NCBI GenBank assembly: GCA_007844125.1
Contig: CM017573.1
Coordinates: 3,487,141 to 3,551,140 of the forward strand
Origin: Sinonovacula constricta
Taxonomy: Eukaryota; Mollusca; Bivalvia; Cardiida; Solecurtidae
Length of the DNA: 64,000 nt
Reading direction: 5' to 3'
The translations under genes and the position numbers were made by a program. Of the stretch, positions 1-12,230 are shown in pieces. How positions within the stretch are numbered: position 1 is the first letter of the stretch; every line of letters begins with the position of its first letter. Under the pieces are notes generated by a model. It saw only the letters and a program-made list of their open reading frames with translations. It ran no database searches and was not told the origin of the DNA.

Positions 1-1511
1 TATTTCAACAGGTACCCTCTCACTATCTAACTGTTCGATGCTGTCTGTGCTTTTCTGATTATTTCAACAGGTACCCTCTCACTATCAAACTGTTCGATGC
101 TGTCTGTGCTTTTCTGATGATTTCAACAGGTACCCTCTCACTATCAAACTGTTCGATGCTGTCTGTGCTTTTCTGATTATTTCAACAGGTACCCTCTCAC
201 TATCAAACTGTTCGATGCTGTCTGTGCTTTTCTGATGATTTCAACAGGTACCCTCTTACTATCAAACTGTTTGATGCTGTCTGTGCTTTTCTGATTATTT
301 CAACAGGTACCCTCTCACTATCAAACTGTTTGATGCTGTCTGTGCTTTTCTGATGATTTCAACAGGTACCCTCTCACTATCAAACTGTTCGATGCTGTCT
401 GTGCTTTTCTGATTATTTCAACAGGTACACTCTCACTATCAAACTGTTCGATGCTGTCTGTGCTTTTCTGATTATTTCAACAGGTACCCTCTCACTATCA
501 AACTGTTCGATGCTGTCTGTGCTTTTCTGATGATTTCAACAGGTACCCTCTCACTATCAAACTGTTCGATGCTGTCTGTGCTTTTCTGATGATTTCAACA
601 GGTACCCTCTCACTATCAAACTGTTTGATGCTGTCTGTGCTTTTCTGATGATTTCAACAGGTACCCTCTCACTATCAAACTGTTCGATGCTGTCTGTGCT
701 TTTCTGATGATTTCAACAGGTACCCTCTCACTATCAAACTGTTCGATGCTGTCTGTGCTTTTCTGATTATTTCAACAGGTACCCTCTCACTATCAAACTG
801 TTCGATGCTGTCTGTGCTTTTCTGATGATTTCAACAGGTACCCTCTCACTATCAAACTGTTCGATGCTGTCTGTGCTTTTCTGATGATTTCAACAGGTAC
901 CCTCTCACTATCAAACTGTTTGATGCTGTCTGTGCTTTTCTGATGATTTCAACAGGTACCCTCTCACTATCAAACTGTTCGATGCTGTCTGTGCTTTTCT
1001 GATTATTTCAACAGGTACCCTCTCACTATCAAACTGTTCGATGCTGTCTGTGCTTTTCTGATGATTTCAACAGGTACCCTCTCACTATCAAACTGTTCGA
1101 TGCTGTCTGTGCTTTTCTGATGATTTCAACAGGTACCCTCTCACTATCAAACTGTTCGATGCTGTCTGTGCTTTTCTGATTATTTCAACAGGTACCCTCT
1201 CACTATCAAACTGTTTGATGCTGTCTGTGCTTTTCTGATTATTTCAACAGGTACCCTCTCACTATCAAACTGTTTGATGCTGTCTGTGCTTTTCTGATTA
1301 TTTCAACAGGTACCCTCTCACTATCAAACTGTTTGATGCTGTCTGTGCTTTTCTGATTATTTCAACAGGTACCCTCTCACTATCAAACTGTTCGATGCTG
1401 TCTGTGCTTTTCTGATTATTTCAACAGGTACCCTCTCACTATCTAACTGTTTGATGCTGTCTTTGCTTTTCTGATTATTTCAACAGGTACCCTCTTACTA
1501 TCAAACTGTTG
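1..1511. repeat. 59-bp minisatellite, about 25.6 copies, open at the left edge
   Basis: A 59-bp unit repeats head to tail with almost no length change; successive units start at 1, 60, 119, 178 and so on. Each unit holds TTTCAACAGGTACCCTCTC and then a T-rich stretch, CTGTCTGTGCTTTTCTGAT. Variants are few: T or G after CTGAT, and GTTCG or GTTTG. CTAAC instead of CAAAC occurs only in the first visible unit and in the unit at 1417, and the last unit (1476) breaks off in the middle. The unit length is not a multiple of three and the frames contain stops, so it is not coding. The array continues an unknown distance past the left edge. Confidence 0.97.
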
Positions 1512-2812
1512 ATGTTAGGGTGTGTTTTTTTTAAAGAATAATATTGTTACCAGTGGGTTTTGAATGATGTCCAGTACAGGTAACCCCCACAGACTGATGT
1601 GACAGTTTGAGAAAGAGCCCTGCCAAAGTTTATCAAAGACTTGTGATTTTCACAGCTGGATGTCCACTTGCGGTTAGGGGCTAAACTGTCATAGTTACAA
1701 GTTATTGAATATAAAGGTGGCAGACACGTTACTGGTATTTATGTTAGCATTAAAGGAGAACCCAGAGGTCATATTGTGAACAAAGTACAATGTCATTTTA
1801 AGAACATTTAAGTATTGTCATTTGTAGTAAAAAATAAAAGAAAACAAAATGTTGAGAAGATTAATTAATTATTATTTGTAAGTAAAGCACATCAGCTATT
1901 TGGACTTTGTGAGATTGTAGTATAACCTATAGATGTCTACCATTCCATTTTAAAACAAGGTTGTTAGGTTTCCATCCTTATGTTCCATTATTATATACCA
2001 GGTAGTATTTTGTTTCCTTGATTTGCATTGGTTCTTAACTATGTTCTCCATCATTTTAAAGAGGTTATTTAGGAAATACATGTACCACAAATAAAACTGT
2101 AATTGCAAATTAAGGTCTTTATCTGAATTTTAGCATAATTGAGATTATTGCAAAGATCTTTTGCTAAGCCAAAGTATTTGTGTGGCAGTATAATTGCATT
2201 GTGGAACTCTCAAAGTGAATATTTTGAAAAATTAATTTGATACCACCAACAGAGTATACCTCAGATCGAAGTAGACTTATATTTGTGTAGCATATCTTGT
2301 CAGATTTAAAGTTAGCTATTATCATGAATACATGTCCACTGTTTAAATGTCAATACATTGTCACTCATATTTTACCTGTCCAAGAGTCACCTGTGGCAAA
2401 GTGGCTTTTCGCAGCCTTGCAACTTCTGATCCCTCATTGAATAAGTTTGATCAAGGAAGGAACTATTCTATGAAGGGGATAATTATTTGTACTGAGGTTT
2501 GCTAGCTGGCATGCAGAGCAACAGTGGTTCTAAAGAGACATTTGTTTATGGTCTTCCTAAATCAATAACAGCTGGATGAATGATCATAATTTAGTCTGTG
2601 CTATGTAACCAAAAACAAAACTTTTTACCAAATGGAAGGCCTATGATAATTGTCCAGTTGATGACTCTTAAATTCCTTATTTGTAGAAGTATGATTTGAT
2701 CATTTTCAATGTAAAAAAATGGTTTCATTGCTGTTTTTGTCATGCGATCTGCCCAGGTAACTTCCTTAAACAACTGACAGTAGCTGGCAGTTGTCATGAC
2801 CACTAGCTGGCA

Positions 2813-2885
2813 GTGAGAGTTAAGTCCTCAGACCCAGACAAATATCTGGGTAGAACCAGCTCAACACAGCAGATCAGCTGGAAAA
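2813..2885 (-). mobile_element. SINE family B fragment, reverse orientation
   Basis: On the minus strand this reads as the central part of the SINE family seen best at 19676-19860 and 63395-63640: the TTCCAGCTGA-type block, then GGTTCTACCCAGATATTTGTCTGG. No tRNA-like head or target-site duplication is visible, so it is a truncated copy. Confidence 0.55.
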
Positions 2886-3454
2886 CCTATTCTTTGTCTT
2901 GGACTAAAAATCACATGGCCGGGGTAGGAGTAAGGGGTTGCAGAGTAATAAGTTGGAAACATTTTTCTTGTAACCAGGTCAGATATCACTGTTCACTGAC
3001 CTACCAGACTTATGACATTTATTTATAACTAGGACAAGATGACATTATCTGCTGAGTGAGGATTACACCTTACAACCTGATCAAATATTTGTCAGTTATC
3101 TCCCTTGATTACTCTAGGTACTCTTCCTTCCCCCAGACTATATCACAATATCCATGCAGAGGTCACACATCTTTCAGTGGACAGTAACCTCTGCTACCAC
3201 ATACCAAAATGTAGCAGAATCTTAGTCAAGCAAGATATAAACATGACTGTTTTTATTATTTCTGTCTGTTATTCTATCCATCATAGTCTTGTCTGCAGCA
3301 TTTCTCAAAACTGTTTAACATATTGACTTTAAACCTGGAGGTTGAGTCAATCTTGATAGGAAGAAGTGCAGTGTGAAAGAACCATAACTGTACCTATGTT
3401 AATTTTTAGTACACTTAATTTTTATTTTTCTTGTCTGGAAAATAAATTTTAACA

Positions 3455-3575
3455 CAACCGAATGGATTCGCTTCAGTACAAACTTTGTACAAGAAAGAAC
3501 CAGGATGGGAGACATACAAGGCGCCGTAGAGAGCATGCGCTTTAATCAAGAAGATGACTATCCTGGGAACTAAAC
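3455..3575 (+). other. Small CpG-containing island, 5S-rRNA-like or short coding remnant
   Basis: This short block stands out in an AT-rich area because it holds several CpGs (for example in GGCGCCGTAGA and GCATGCGC). The string GGATGGGAGAC at 3503-3513 matches the core of the 5S rRNA internal promoter box C, and ATACAAGGCGCCGTAGA (3514-3530) resembles the 3' end of 5S rRNA if about 9 bases are deleted between them. Alternatively, one plus-strand frame is open and runs through an ATG at 3505 to a TAA at 3571, with a mixed, protein-like composition. No clear acceptor precedes it. Neither reading is established. Confidence 0.3.
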
Positions 3576-4194
3576 AGTAACGAACCATAACTCTGATGGG
3601 CTGTAGAGTATTTTTGCTACTTTGTTTTCCTTGTTCTCTGCTGCATTATTTGTATTTACAGGCTGCATTCTAACATCGGTATACTTTGTTAAAAAAACAG
3701 AACACTTGGGCCTTTAAAAGATGAAGCGATAAGTAGAAGCACAGTGCACAAGAACCATAACACTACCTTTTAATAAATCAAAAACCATAACATTATGTAA
3801 ATAAATTTGTTTCATTTTTATTTGTTCACAAAATGACTGCTGGATAGATGCACTTTCCAGAGAAAATGATCGCATGCAACAGATACAGTGTTGCCTTCAC
3901 TACGATAGCATCTATACATATCATACTAAACGATGTGTTCACCATTTTAATCAATCACAAAATAAAACATTCACTGTTAGAATAATAATCTTGGTTAGTT
4001 GTGATTAGGAAAAAAAATCTTCACTACTGAGGCTGACACACAACACTGGAAACATTTTCTGACTATCTTGGTACATGTAGCTGCAAAAGGTGTTAAAAAA
4101 CATTCAATCCTAGGCCAAGACATATTTGTCTGGTACGGGTTTTGCTTGCTTTTTGTTCAGATCTTTCCTTATAAGGGTATTTTTAAATTGCCTA

Positions 4195-4300
4195 GTTTGG
4201 TGTCTGGATAGTATGGCTCAGTGTGGTGTTTCGTCAAATATTCATGGCATGCTATCACAGAGAAAATAGCATTGTCTTCATTAAGTTGAAAATGTCTGAT
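4195..4300 (+). mobile_element. Diverged fragment of dispersed repeat family C
   Basis: The order of GTGTCTGGATAGTATGG, TTCATGGCATGCTATCACAG and a following GAAAATAGCA block parallels the copy at 47985-48120 and the copies at 19557-19675 and 21245-21365. The similarity is partial, so the copy is old or truncated. Confidence 0.4.
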
Positions 4301-5275
4301 ATATTGTTAGGTTGACAACCCAGGAGAATATACTTGCCCATACCATGGCTGATAAGCCTATCTGCTCACTTAGTCGCCCTAGTCATGGTCAATATTGTTC
4401 ATTGATACCTTAACAAGAGATACAGGGCCCCAAATTTTTTATTGATTTGCTTAGATGACATGGTTTGAAGACCTGATTTATTGCTAAGCATTTATCAAGG
4501 ATTTATTGAGCAGTCATTGTCATCACTTGAGTACGAAATTGTTTCTTACATAGCTGACATCCTTTTAAGTTAGAGCAAATGTAATGCTGCACCTCCAGTT
4601 GAAGAGTAACAAAATTAGAGTAAAAATGCTTCAGAACTGGGGGTTGAGGGTTCGTATCCCAGTATGGTTAACTTTTTTTTTCTTTCTACTTTTTCACTTT
4701 GACAATTATTTCTGCATCACTCTGTCAGATTAAGAAGGAAACATGTATTTTTTTTAGTTTTAGTTTTGTAAATGAATTTTAATTGTATGATTTGTGCCGG
4801 ATTTGACTTTAGATTTGTTACTTGTTATATTTATACTTTTTTATTTTGCAGCATCAACCAAAATAATTCATAGGACATTTTGGGCAACTCTGAAATAAAT
4901 CATGTGGCTATCAAAAGCTCTTTGCAATAAAGTACAGTAAACAAAAAAAAAAATCGGAAAATCAGTCTTAAACGTGTTTGGGATTGTGAACAATTACATA
5001 TTTCAGATAGTTTGAGTCAAATCAATCAAGTAATGTGTTTGTTTGGTTTGTCTAATGCTATATCTTGTTTCCAAATGATACTCAATAGCAAAACACTTCT
5101 GAAGAGGATATAACATAATGTTTTGATTGTTCTATCTTAAAGGGAGACATTTTAATACCAATTTTAGAAGACAAAAATATCCATAAAAGTATACAACTTA
5201 TCCGTTGTGTTATTTTTCAAATTCGATGTATTTTCTATTACACTTGATTTACCTTAAAGCATGAACTCCAATATA

Positions 5276-5395
5276 GGGCAGTCTTCCAGTTGACCTGTGC
5301 TGTGCCAAAGACTAAACCAGGGTCTTCTCCACCAATTATAGTTGGTCCTTGTTACTTTGGCAATCATTGTGTCTGTGTAATTCATTTATTAAATT
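5276..5395 (+). mobile_element. SINE family B fragment
   Basis: It contains the block AGTCTTCCAGTTGACCTGTG, then AGGGTCTTCTCCACCAATTA and a tail with TTGGCAATCATTGTGTCTG. The same order is found at 63480-63610. The tRNA-like head is missing. Confidence 0.6.
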
Positions 5396-6082
5396 TTTCT
5401 GTTTTACAGATTTGGATAGAGACCAGTTTAAGGGTTTAAATTATAAAGTTTAATCTTCCGAGTATAATTTTTAACTTGTGAAAAAAATGATTGATTGTAA
5501 AGATGAGCTTAGCGATTGGAAGTTTTTAAAGAATGATGACAAAAATGATCTCTGTAAGTCTGCAAGCTTTTATACAAATGTGGTCTCGCAAGATAATCAT
5601 TCAGTCCATTTTCTTGCGTAGTCTATACCACTTGTTTACATTTTAAGGTATGTTATAGAAAATGCTGGCTCAGCTAACATTGATATCAAGTGTGCATCAA
5701 GTACTTCAGCTGTTTACATTTCATTATAATGCTGTATGAAAAAATTCACCAGACAAAAAGATATATGTTTATATAGATCCCCATAAGCATTTTGATAGGA
5801 CTAGTTCGAGCTAATTACTGTTATTGCCATCAAAAACTGGTGAAATTATCTCAACAATTTCGGCCCTAAGATGTTCCATTTTGGAATAGACATCTGATGC
5901 CAGTGCAATATTGTTGACATTTTGTCAGCCAAAAAAATAATTTTGATCATCTTTGACTCATATGAATATTTATCATGCATGTCAAAATTGTTTGGTCATT
6001 CTAATGTGGTATAACAATTTTAAATTTATACAAAGTTAAAAGTAATGGAAATCAAAACAGTTCTAGTGCTGTTTTTACAGCA

Positions 6083-6619
6083 AAATACATTCTAAAATAT
6101 GCAACATTATTGCACATGGGCCTGACATTCTAAAACATGCAGCATTGTTGCTCATGGGCCTGACATTCTAAAACATGCAACATTAATGCACATGGGCCTG
6201 ACCTTCTAAAACATGCAACATTGTTGCTCATGGGCCTAACATTCTAAAACATGTAACATTATTGCACATGGGCCTGACATTCTAAAACATGCAACATTGT
6301 TGCTCATGGGCCTGACATTCTAAAACATGCAACATTAATGCACATCGGCCTGACCTTCTAAAACATGCAACATTATTGCACATGGGCCTGACATTCTAAA
6401 ACATGCAAATTTTTTGCACATGGGCCTGACATTCAAAAATGTGCAACATTATTGCACATCGGCCTGACATTCTAAAACATGCAACATTATAACTCATAAG
6501 CCTGACATTCTAAAACATGCAGCTGTATTGCACATGGGCCTGACATTCTAAAATATGCAACATTATTACACATGGGCCTGGGATTCTAAAACATGCCACA
6601 TTATTGCACATGGGCCTGA
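6083..6619. repeat. 38-bp minisatellite, about 14 copies
   Basis: A 38-bp unit repeats with single-base variation. Key strings are CATTCTAAAACATGCAACAT and TGCACATGGGCCTGA. Units alternate loosely between TTATTGCACA, TTGTTGCTCA and TTAATGCACA forms, which hints at duplication of multi-unit blocks. Short open frames in it are incidental. Confidence 0.95.
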
Positions 6620-7426
6620 TTCTGTGACTCTGGGGGATTAAAGTGAAACCTGCAGATTTAATAGATTCATATAACTCTAGATATAATTTTGTTGACATGC
6701 TCCCTTGCAAAGAAATGCCAAGTAATTGCAAACAGTAAATATCAATTACATTCAAAGACATTTCTTTGGTTTTAAAGACACATCAAAATATGGCCAACAA
6801 AATAGCTTAAGACATTTTGTCATTTGTCAACAAATTAATGATTTTTTAATAAAAACATATATCTCGACATTAACCTATATTTGTGCATGGCAAGCTTGTT
6901 TCGTTATTACCGACTGCCAACAAGTGTATAATTATGACATGTAGGAGTGTATTGTTTTTCTCAGAGTCTCTTTCCTTGAGACTTTCTCCATTCACAAACT
7001 TTAAACAGTCCATGTTTGGCAGTCATTTATTGCAATTACTCACTGATATGTTGCTATTAAAACACTTTACTTTGCATTTTTCTACCTCCCCATTCTGCTT
7101 CACTTATACTTGTTATAATTCTTTTACTAGTAATAAGACTTATTTATTAACAATTGAATACAAGGCCAAACAGATCTAGTGCAAAAGACTCTCTCACAAA
7201 TTGTGCAGATCCTGATCGGACAGCTCCCAGTGGTAGCTGACTTAATTTTGCATATACCTGGTTGGATTTTGCTAAGCGGGTTAAGTTCTAATATAGACCT
7301 GTCAAAGATAAAAGGTTTGGTCCCCACTGTGGGAATAAATAACATTTAACACCTTTAATGAACCTGTTCACACCATGTAAAAAAATTAGCTGTCATGATG
7401 TGGAGATAACAGTTTCTGGTAGGCAG
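6620..7426. other. Non-coding DNA between arrays
   Basis: No gene recognised. A tRNA T-arm-like string (AGGTTTGGTCCCCACTGTGG, near 7312-7332) may be a SINE relic. The short open frames at 6726-7179 have no splice signals or recognisable product. Confidence 0.6.
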
Positions 7427-7666
7427 TTTGGACTGCCAATATATAGTCAGTACTTTATATGAGAGGCACCTTTGGTCAAATGATAAGTTGTTGACTTGCC
7501 ACCTCCTTTGGACTGCCAATATATAGTCAGTACTTTATGTGAGAGGCACCTTTGGTCAAATGATAAGTTGTTGACTTGCTACCTCCTTTGGACTGCCAAT
7601 ATATAGTCAGTACTTTATGTGAGAGGCACCTTTGGTCAAATGATAAGTTGTTGACTTGCCACCTCC
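7427..7666. repeat. 80-bp tandem repeat, exactly 3 copies
   Basis: Three 80-bp copies start at 7427, 7507 and 7587 and differ by only a few bases. The unit holds TTTGGACTGCCAATATATAG and CTTTGGTCAAATGATAAGTT. The second string loosely resembles a tRNA D-arm/A-box, so a tRNA-like SINE head may have been triplicated; that is inference. Confidence 0.95.
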
Positions 7667-7879
7667 TCAGCTTATAGTCCTTCACTATAAGGTGACTTCA
7701 ACCATCACAAAATTCTTGGTTCCTGGCACTACAAAACAATGTCTGGGTACAGAGTAGTCTGACAGATTATCCATATCATACAAAATAATGGTACTTCATC
7801 CATATCACACACTGCTGAAAATTGAACATGTCTTTATGTGAACATACCTTCCTTTAATAACTAATCCTCCATCTGCTGT

Positions 7880-8107
7880 AAAATGCTGACATCCTTCCCA
7901 TGTTTTAAAATGCTGACATCCTTCCCATATTTTAAAATGCTGACATTCTTCCCATGTTTTAAAATGCTGACATCCTTTCCATATTTTAAAATGCTGACAT
8001 CCTTTCCATATTTTAAAATGCTGACATCCTTTCCATGTTTTAAAATGCTGACATTCTTCCCATGTTTTAAAATGCTGACATCCTTTCCATGTTTTAAAAT
8101 GCTGACA
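7880..8107. repeat. 27-bp minisatellite, about 8.4 copies
   Basis: The 27-bp unit contains AAAATGCTGACATCCTT followed by CCCATGTTTT or CCATATTTT. Because 27 is a multiple of three and the unit lacks stops in some frames on both strands, it produces open frames of 86 aa (+) and 97 aa (-) with 9-aa periodicity. These are artefacts of the repeat. Confidence 0.95.
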
Positions 8108-10737
8108 AGTCTTTTCCCAATGATTGATTTATATGTGATGTGATAAATGAACATTTTACAACTGTAAATATCTTATCAGTCCCAGCCAGTGGAAAAATCT
8201 TGCTGATAAACCTTTTGCACATTTTTAACATGTCTACAAACACAATATCAATGATAGAGTTTGTAGTTGAGTTACTGCCAAAAGTTGCATAAGTATGTGA
8301 AGAGACCAATTTGCTTGGGTTGAAGTACTTTGAAATGGACCATGTATGGTTCACTTGGCCATGATACAAGGTATCACTCTTACCTGTTACCATGTGGATA
8401 GCTGGAAAGATAGGATTTCTTGGATAGTTTAGGCATTGTGTACTTAAGGTAGGAAAACTCTTTATGGCATGCTTGTTTTTTATTTGTTAATTAGAAAGGT
8501 AAGCATTGACACACAAATGAACATTATGTTGACATCCTGCTTTGGAACACCCCTAAGATGCCAGTAGAACCACTGATGCATTGCTGTACAGATGGAAGAC
8601 TTTAGAAGTCATTGTGTCCTGGTAGGAAGTTGAACCTGTGCATACAGGGTGTGCCATGCTGGGTGTGCCATGCAGGGTGTGCCTGGCTGGATGTGATTGT
8701 ATGTAGGAGTTGTGAATCTAAGCCAAGACCCCTTGTCAGAATATAGCAGTCTCAGTGTCTTTGTTATTATAGTTGGAAAAATTGTGGACAACTTAAATTT
8801 TACAGCAATTTCTTCAAACTTGCATGGAAGATTGATATATTTATGTGTAGTTGTGTTGAAATATGAGATAAGTTTGATTGAATTGTTCATTCCATAGCTA
8901 TGCCTTGCAGTACTTGTATTGTTCATTTTTAAAATCTGAAGACTTGTGTTATTGTTTTTTTTTTGTTTTTTTTAATGACATTGATTTGCCGGTTCATTGT
9001 CATAAATTCAGCAAAGATTTTGGTTTGATTTTAAGTTTTAATTTTAAGACTTGTATTTTTCAGTAACTTCTGTAAAGACATATTTTTTTAAAATTTAATT
9101 TCTAAAAAACGTTTCCTGTATCTTCTTTAACAAGTTTTTTTATTCTCCATAACTACTGGAAAGATTAGACTCATTAAACTTATTTTAAGTAACACCATGT
9201 CTGTCCAAATACATGAAGCATAACCAGGCCATGTTGTTGTCCACAAGAACCCATTACCTTATTATTTATAATTTGCATTAACAAGTTTTGGAATATGTAT
9301 GACTTAAGATTTAGAATTATACCAATAATAATGTTTTTTTTTTTTTTGCTTTCATTTGAATATTTCAGTGAAATAATCAGTTTAAAGTGGTGCATTGATA
9401 TAATGGAATGATGCCATTAGTTAGTGTTATATTTCATTTTAATTCCTCCAATTATTGCATATTAAAGGTGTAATAACTGCCATCAAGTAGTTTCTATTCA
9501 TCTGTTAACCTTGACATTTGTTGTAAACAGATCATCGTGGTATTAAGTTTTAAAAGGTCCTGTCTGATAAATTTTCCACAATTTTGATTAATGATTAAGC
9601 ACACTTCAAGTAAGTATTCTACATATTTGTAAATAAATTGTAACAATGTCATCTTAGATAAGATATAATCTTTTAACAGTTTTTAGACCCACAACAATGA
9701 ATGTGTCATAAGTTTGCATGAAATAATAAACATCATGTGTTTACTTCAGTCATAACTAATTGGCTATATAGTAACATAAATTTGATAATTAAAAACATAC
9801 AAAATGCAAATTGTGGGGTTTTGGATTTGCTATGTAGATAACTGTGACCAGATTGCTTTAAAAATGAAAGAAAATGACAGTAATTTACAATATGACATAA
9901 GAAAATAGCTCCATTTTCGTGAAAGCAGCTTAATTCAATTCCTCAACAGTCTTCCTTCAAACACCCTTCAGGCAGTACCTTTAAAATTGGAACATCTAAG
10001 TTCTGTTTTTTCTTACATTTGTATATCGGGCTTATAATCTGCTGAAAATAAATCACTGTGTTAACATTTTTAAGATTGAAACTGATTTTTTAGTGTACAT
10101 TTGTCAACCTTGTGATTATAAGCTTCTTGTTGACTATGATTGGCCATTTGATCAAGGTTATGTAACAGTTTGTTTAAGGTGTTGTCACTTTGAAGCTTGG
10201 ATTTTGTGTATCTAGTCCAAAGTATAGAGTGGCATTGGCTGAAACAATTTGGAGTGGGAAGCCCCCTCAAAAAGTTAGAAGCTTTGAAAAGATTATAAAG
10301 ATTCGATGTGAAATATTTTGTGCTCATCGGTGTTGCTTTGAAATGTTTGATTGATGCAAGATGCAAAACTTTGCACTTGATGTATGTCCTTGCACCGGAT
10401 TGATTTTGGATTATAGCTCCTCTGATTTCCTTTTACAGGGACTTAACAACTGATGACAAAACTTTAACATTTACTTCTGATCTTTCAGGTCATGTCAAAG
10501 ATGTAAAAACATTGACTATAACTAATATATTTGTCTATTAAATGGTTTTAATAAATCTTAAGCAGATTTTATGTTTTGGTTTACACAGTTAGGACTCAAT
10601 GATTGTTCATTAGATTAGATGATAGCACAATAAACACATGTTCAAGGTGCGGTATCAGATTTGTACTAAATAATAAATATAAAATATATCATTTTTCTTA
10701 AGATTCTTTGTTTTTATCATCAAATTGTTATACTTGT

Positions 10738-10915
10738 AACTCCTTAATCCCCCACTGGTGGGTTCAGGTCCCAGTCAGGGTGAAAATTTTCATGTGAAGA
10801 GGTCTTCCAGCTGTTCTGTGGTGAGCCAGTGGTTCTACCAGGTTTTCCTACACTATTAATTAGCTGGATATTGGCAATATGATCTTTATTGTATCGGTGC
10901 AATTAAACAAATCAA
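10738..10915 (+). mobile_element. SINE family B copy with tRNA-like 5' part
   Basis: A tRNA B-box-like string, GTGGGTTCAGGTCCCAGTC (about 10760-10778), is followed by GGTCTTCCAGCTGTTCTGTG, a GTGGTTCTACCAGG block, and a tail with TTGGCAATATGATC and ATTGTATCGGTGCAATTAAA. The order matches the copies at 19676 and 63395. It ends in an A-rich tract. A clear A box and target-site duplication were not found. Confidence 0.7.
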
Positions 10916-11039
10916 AAAAGAAAAAAGAAAAAAAACACAATAATAATGATGTGTATCATTTATTGTTGGTTGAACTACTCTGGCCATAAATACTTGTATG
11001 TAATGTGGTTCAAACATCCTTGCAACCAGACAGAGTGCT

Positions 11040-11265
11040 CTGGTCTAAATCCCCAAGGGAAAAGATTTCCCCGCCCAGTCTCTCTGAAGAATGCTAGGAG
11101 CCTTGGTCATTATTGGACGGTCCAGAAAGACCGTAGTCCAGGCTATAATCAAAGCCATCGAGCATGCGTCTAATTAGCTGTGACTGCGACGCAATGATTC
11201 AGCATGGCAGTCCTGAGAAAGGTCCTAGATAAGGGGTGGGCATTCAGCTGATGATGTTTATGACA
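11040..11265. promoter_or_regulatory. Candidate conserved non-coding or regulatory block
   Basis: Base composition is more balanced than in the flanks, with several CpGs (CCATCGAGCATGCGTC, GACTGCGACGCAATG). It carries a homeodomain-type core (TAATTAG), a TGATTCAGCA string and an imperfect hairpin (GGACGGTC ... GACCGTAGTCC, near 11115-11142). An open frame overlaps it, but no splice sites or protein family are recognised. The call rests only on composition and motif density. Confidence 0.25.
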
Positions 11266-11999
11266 AGCAGCCCTAACTGTATAATTACATATTGTATAAT
11301 TTGTTGGTGATGCCAACTTTGTGTCTTTGCTTAGCTTTCACCAAACCTGTTTGTTCCCATTTAGAAGCTTCTAATGTATGCTGCTCATATCCTTTGGTTC
11401 TCCTAATTTGTCCCCTTGTACATACATTTGTTTACATGGTGTGGTGTTTTGTTTCTCCTCTGGGACATTGTAATGGTTATGTTATACAAGATACATACCT
11501 TGTCATTCTAATGGCCATGCATGATCAAAGGTCTTCCTCTAACCAACAACACTTGTTATCTCTTAGCCTACTTAGCTTAAAATTGATAAGGCCTAGGCAT
11601 ACAGTGTAGACTCAGATTTGCCAGCTTTCCCTGGCTTTCCTATTTTCCATAAAGTTGCTTACATGTCATATTACCTATGCATCAAGTTATTAGTTTAAAA
11701 ACTAAGAATTTATAATCAGTTATTAGCATGTTTGGGGCTTTAAAGTAAAAATGGCAGCCATTAGTGTGTTGTTTTTTATCATCATGCTTTTTTTTTAAGA
11801 TCACAACTGTTGTTTCTTTTTTTTGCAAACTACATATTTCTTTGAGGACAGTTTTCTGTCTGAACTTTCGAGCTCTTAACTGTTGCAGAGGTCAAGGATA
11901 AAATTTAACTTGATAATAATATTGATAATGATTTTGTTTAATTCTGTTTAATTTCTTTGTGTGAATGTCATGTTAGTTGACAATCAGGATAATGATAAT

Positions 12000-12230
12000 A
12001 ATGGTTGTGACAGAAGTCAATATGATGGTAGTGGTGATGATGGTGGTGGTAATGATGGTGGTGGTGATGATGGTGGTGTGATGATAGTGGTGGTGATGAA
12101 CAGGTGTAGATGATGGTGGTGGTGATGATGGTAATGATAATGATGGCTGTATAATGAAAATGATGATGATTACGATTGTATAATTATTATAATGATGATT
12201 GTATGGTGATGAGGATGGTGATGCATTTGA
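12000..12230. repeat. GAT/GGT triplet microsatellite
   Basis: Interrupted GAT and GGT triplets (GATGGTGGTGGTGATGATGG and similar) cover about 230 bp with several frame interruptions. It is an imperfect trinucleotide repeat with no sign of being coding. Confidence 0.9.

Larger units (their letters stand above)
1512..6082. other. Non-coding AT-rich DNA with scattered repeat fragments
   Basis: No exon with convincing splice sites or codon structure is visible. The stretch holds a reverse-strand SINE fragment (2813-2885), a small CpG-rich island (3455-3575), a family C fragment (4195-4300), a tRNA T-arm-like string near 4636-4668 and a forward SINE fragment (5276-5395). The rest looks like intron or intergenic DNA with homopolymer A and T runs. 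Confidence 0.7.
8108..11999. other. Non-coding AT-rich DNA
   Basis: No exon is supported. Three short copies of GGGTGTGCCATGC lie at 8646-8694. A SINE copy lies at 10738-10915 and a more GC-rich block at 11040-11265, both listed separately. The rest shows long A/T runs and no recognisable feature. Confidence 0.65.

Noticed and set aside
1..1511. CRISPR array
   Set aside because: Units are directly adjacent and almost identical; no variable spacers exist, and the context is eukaryotic.
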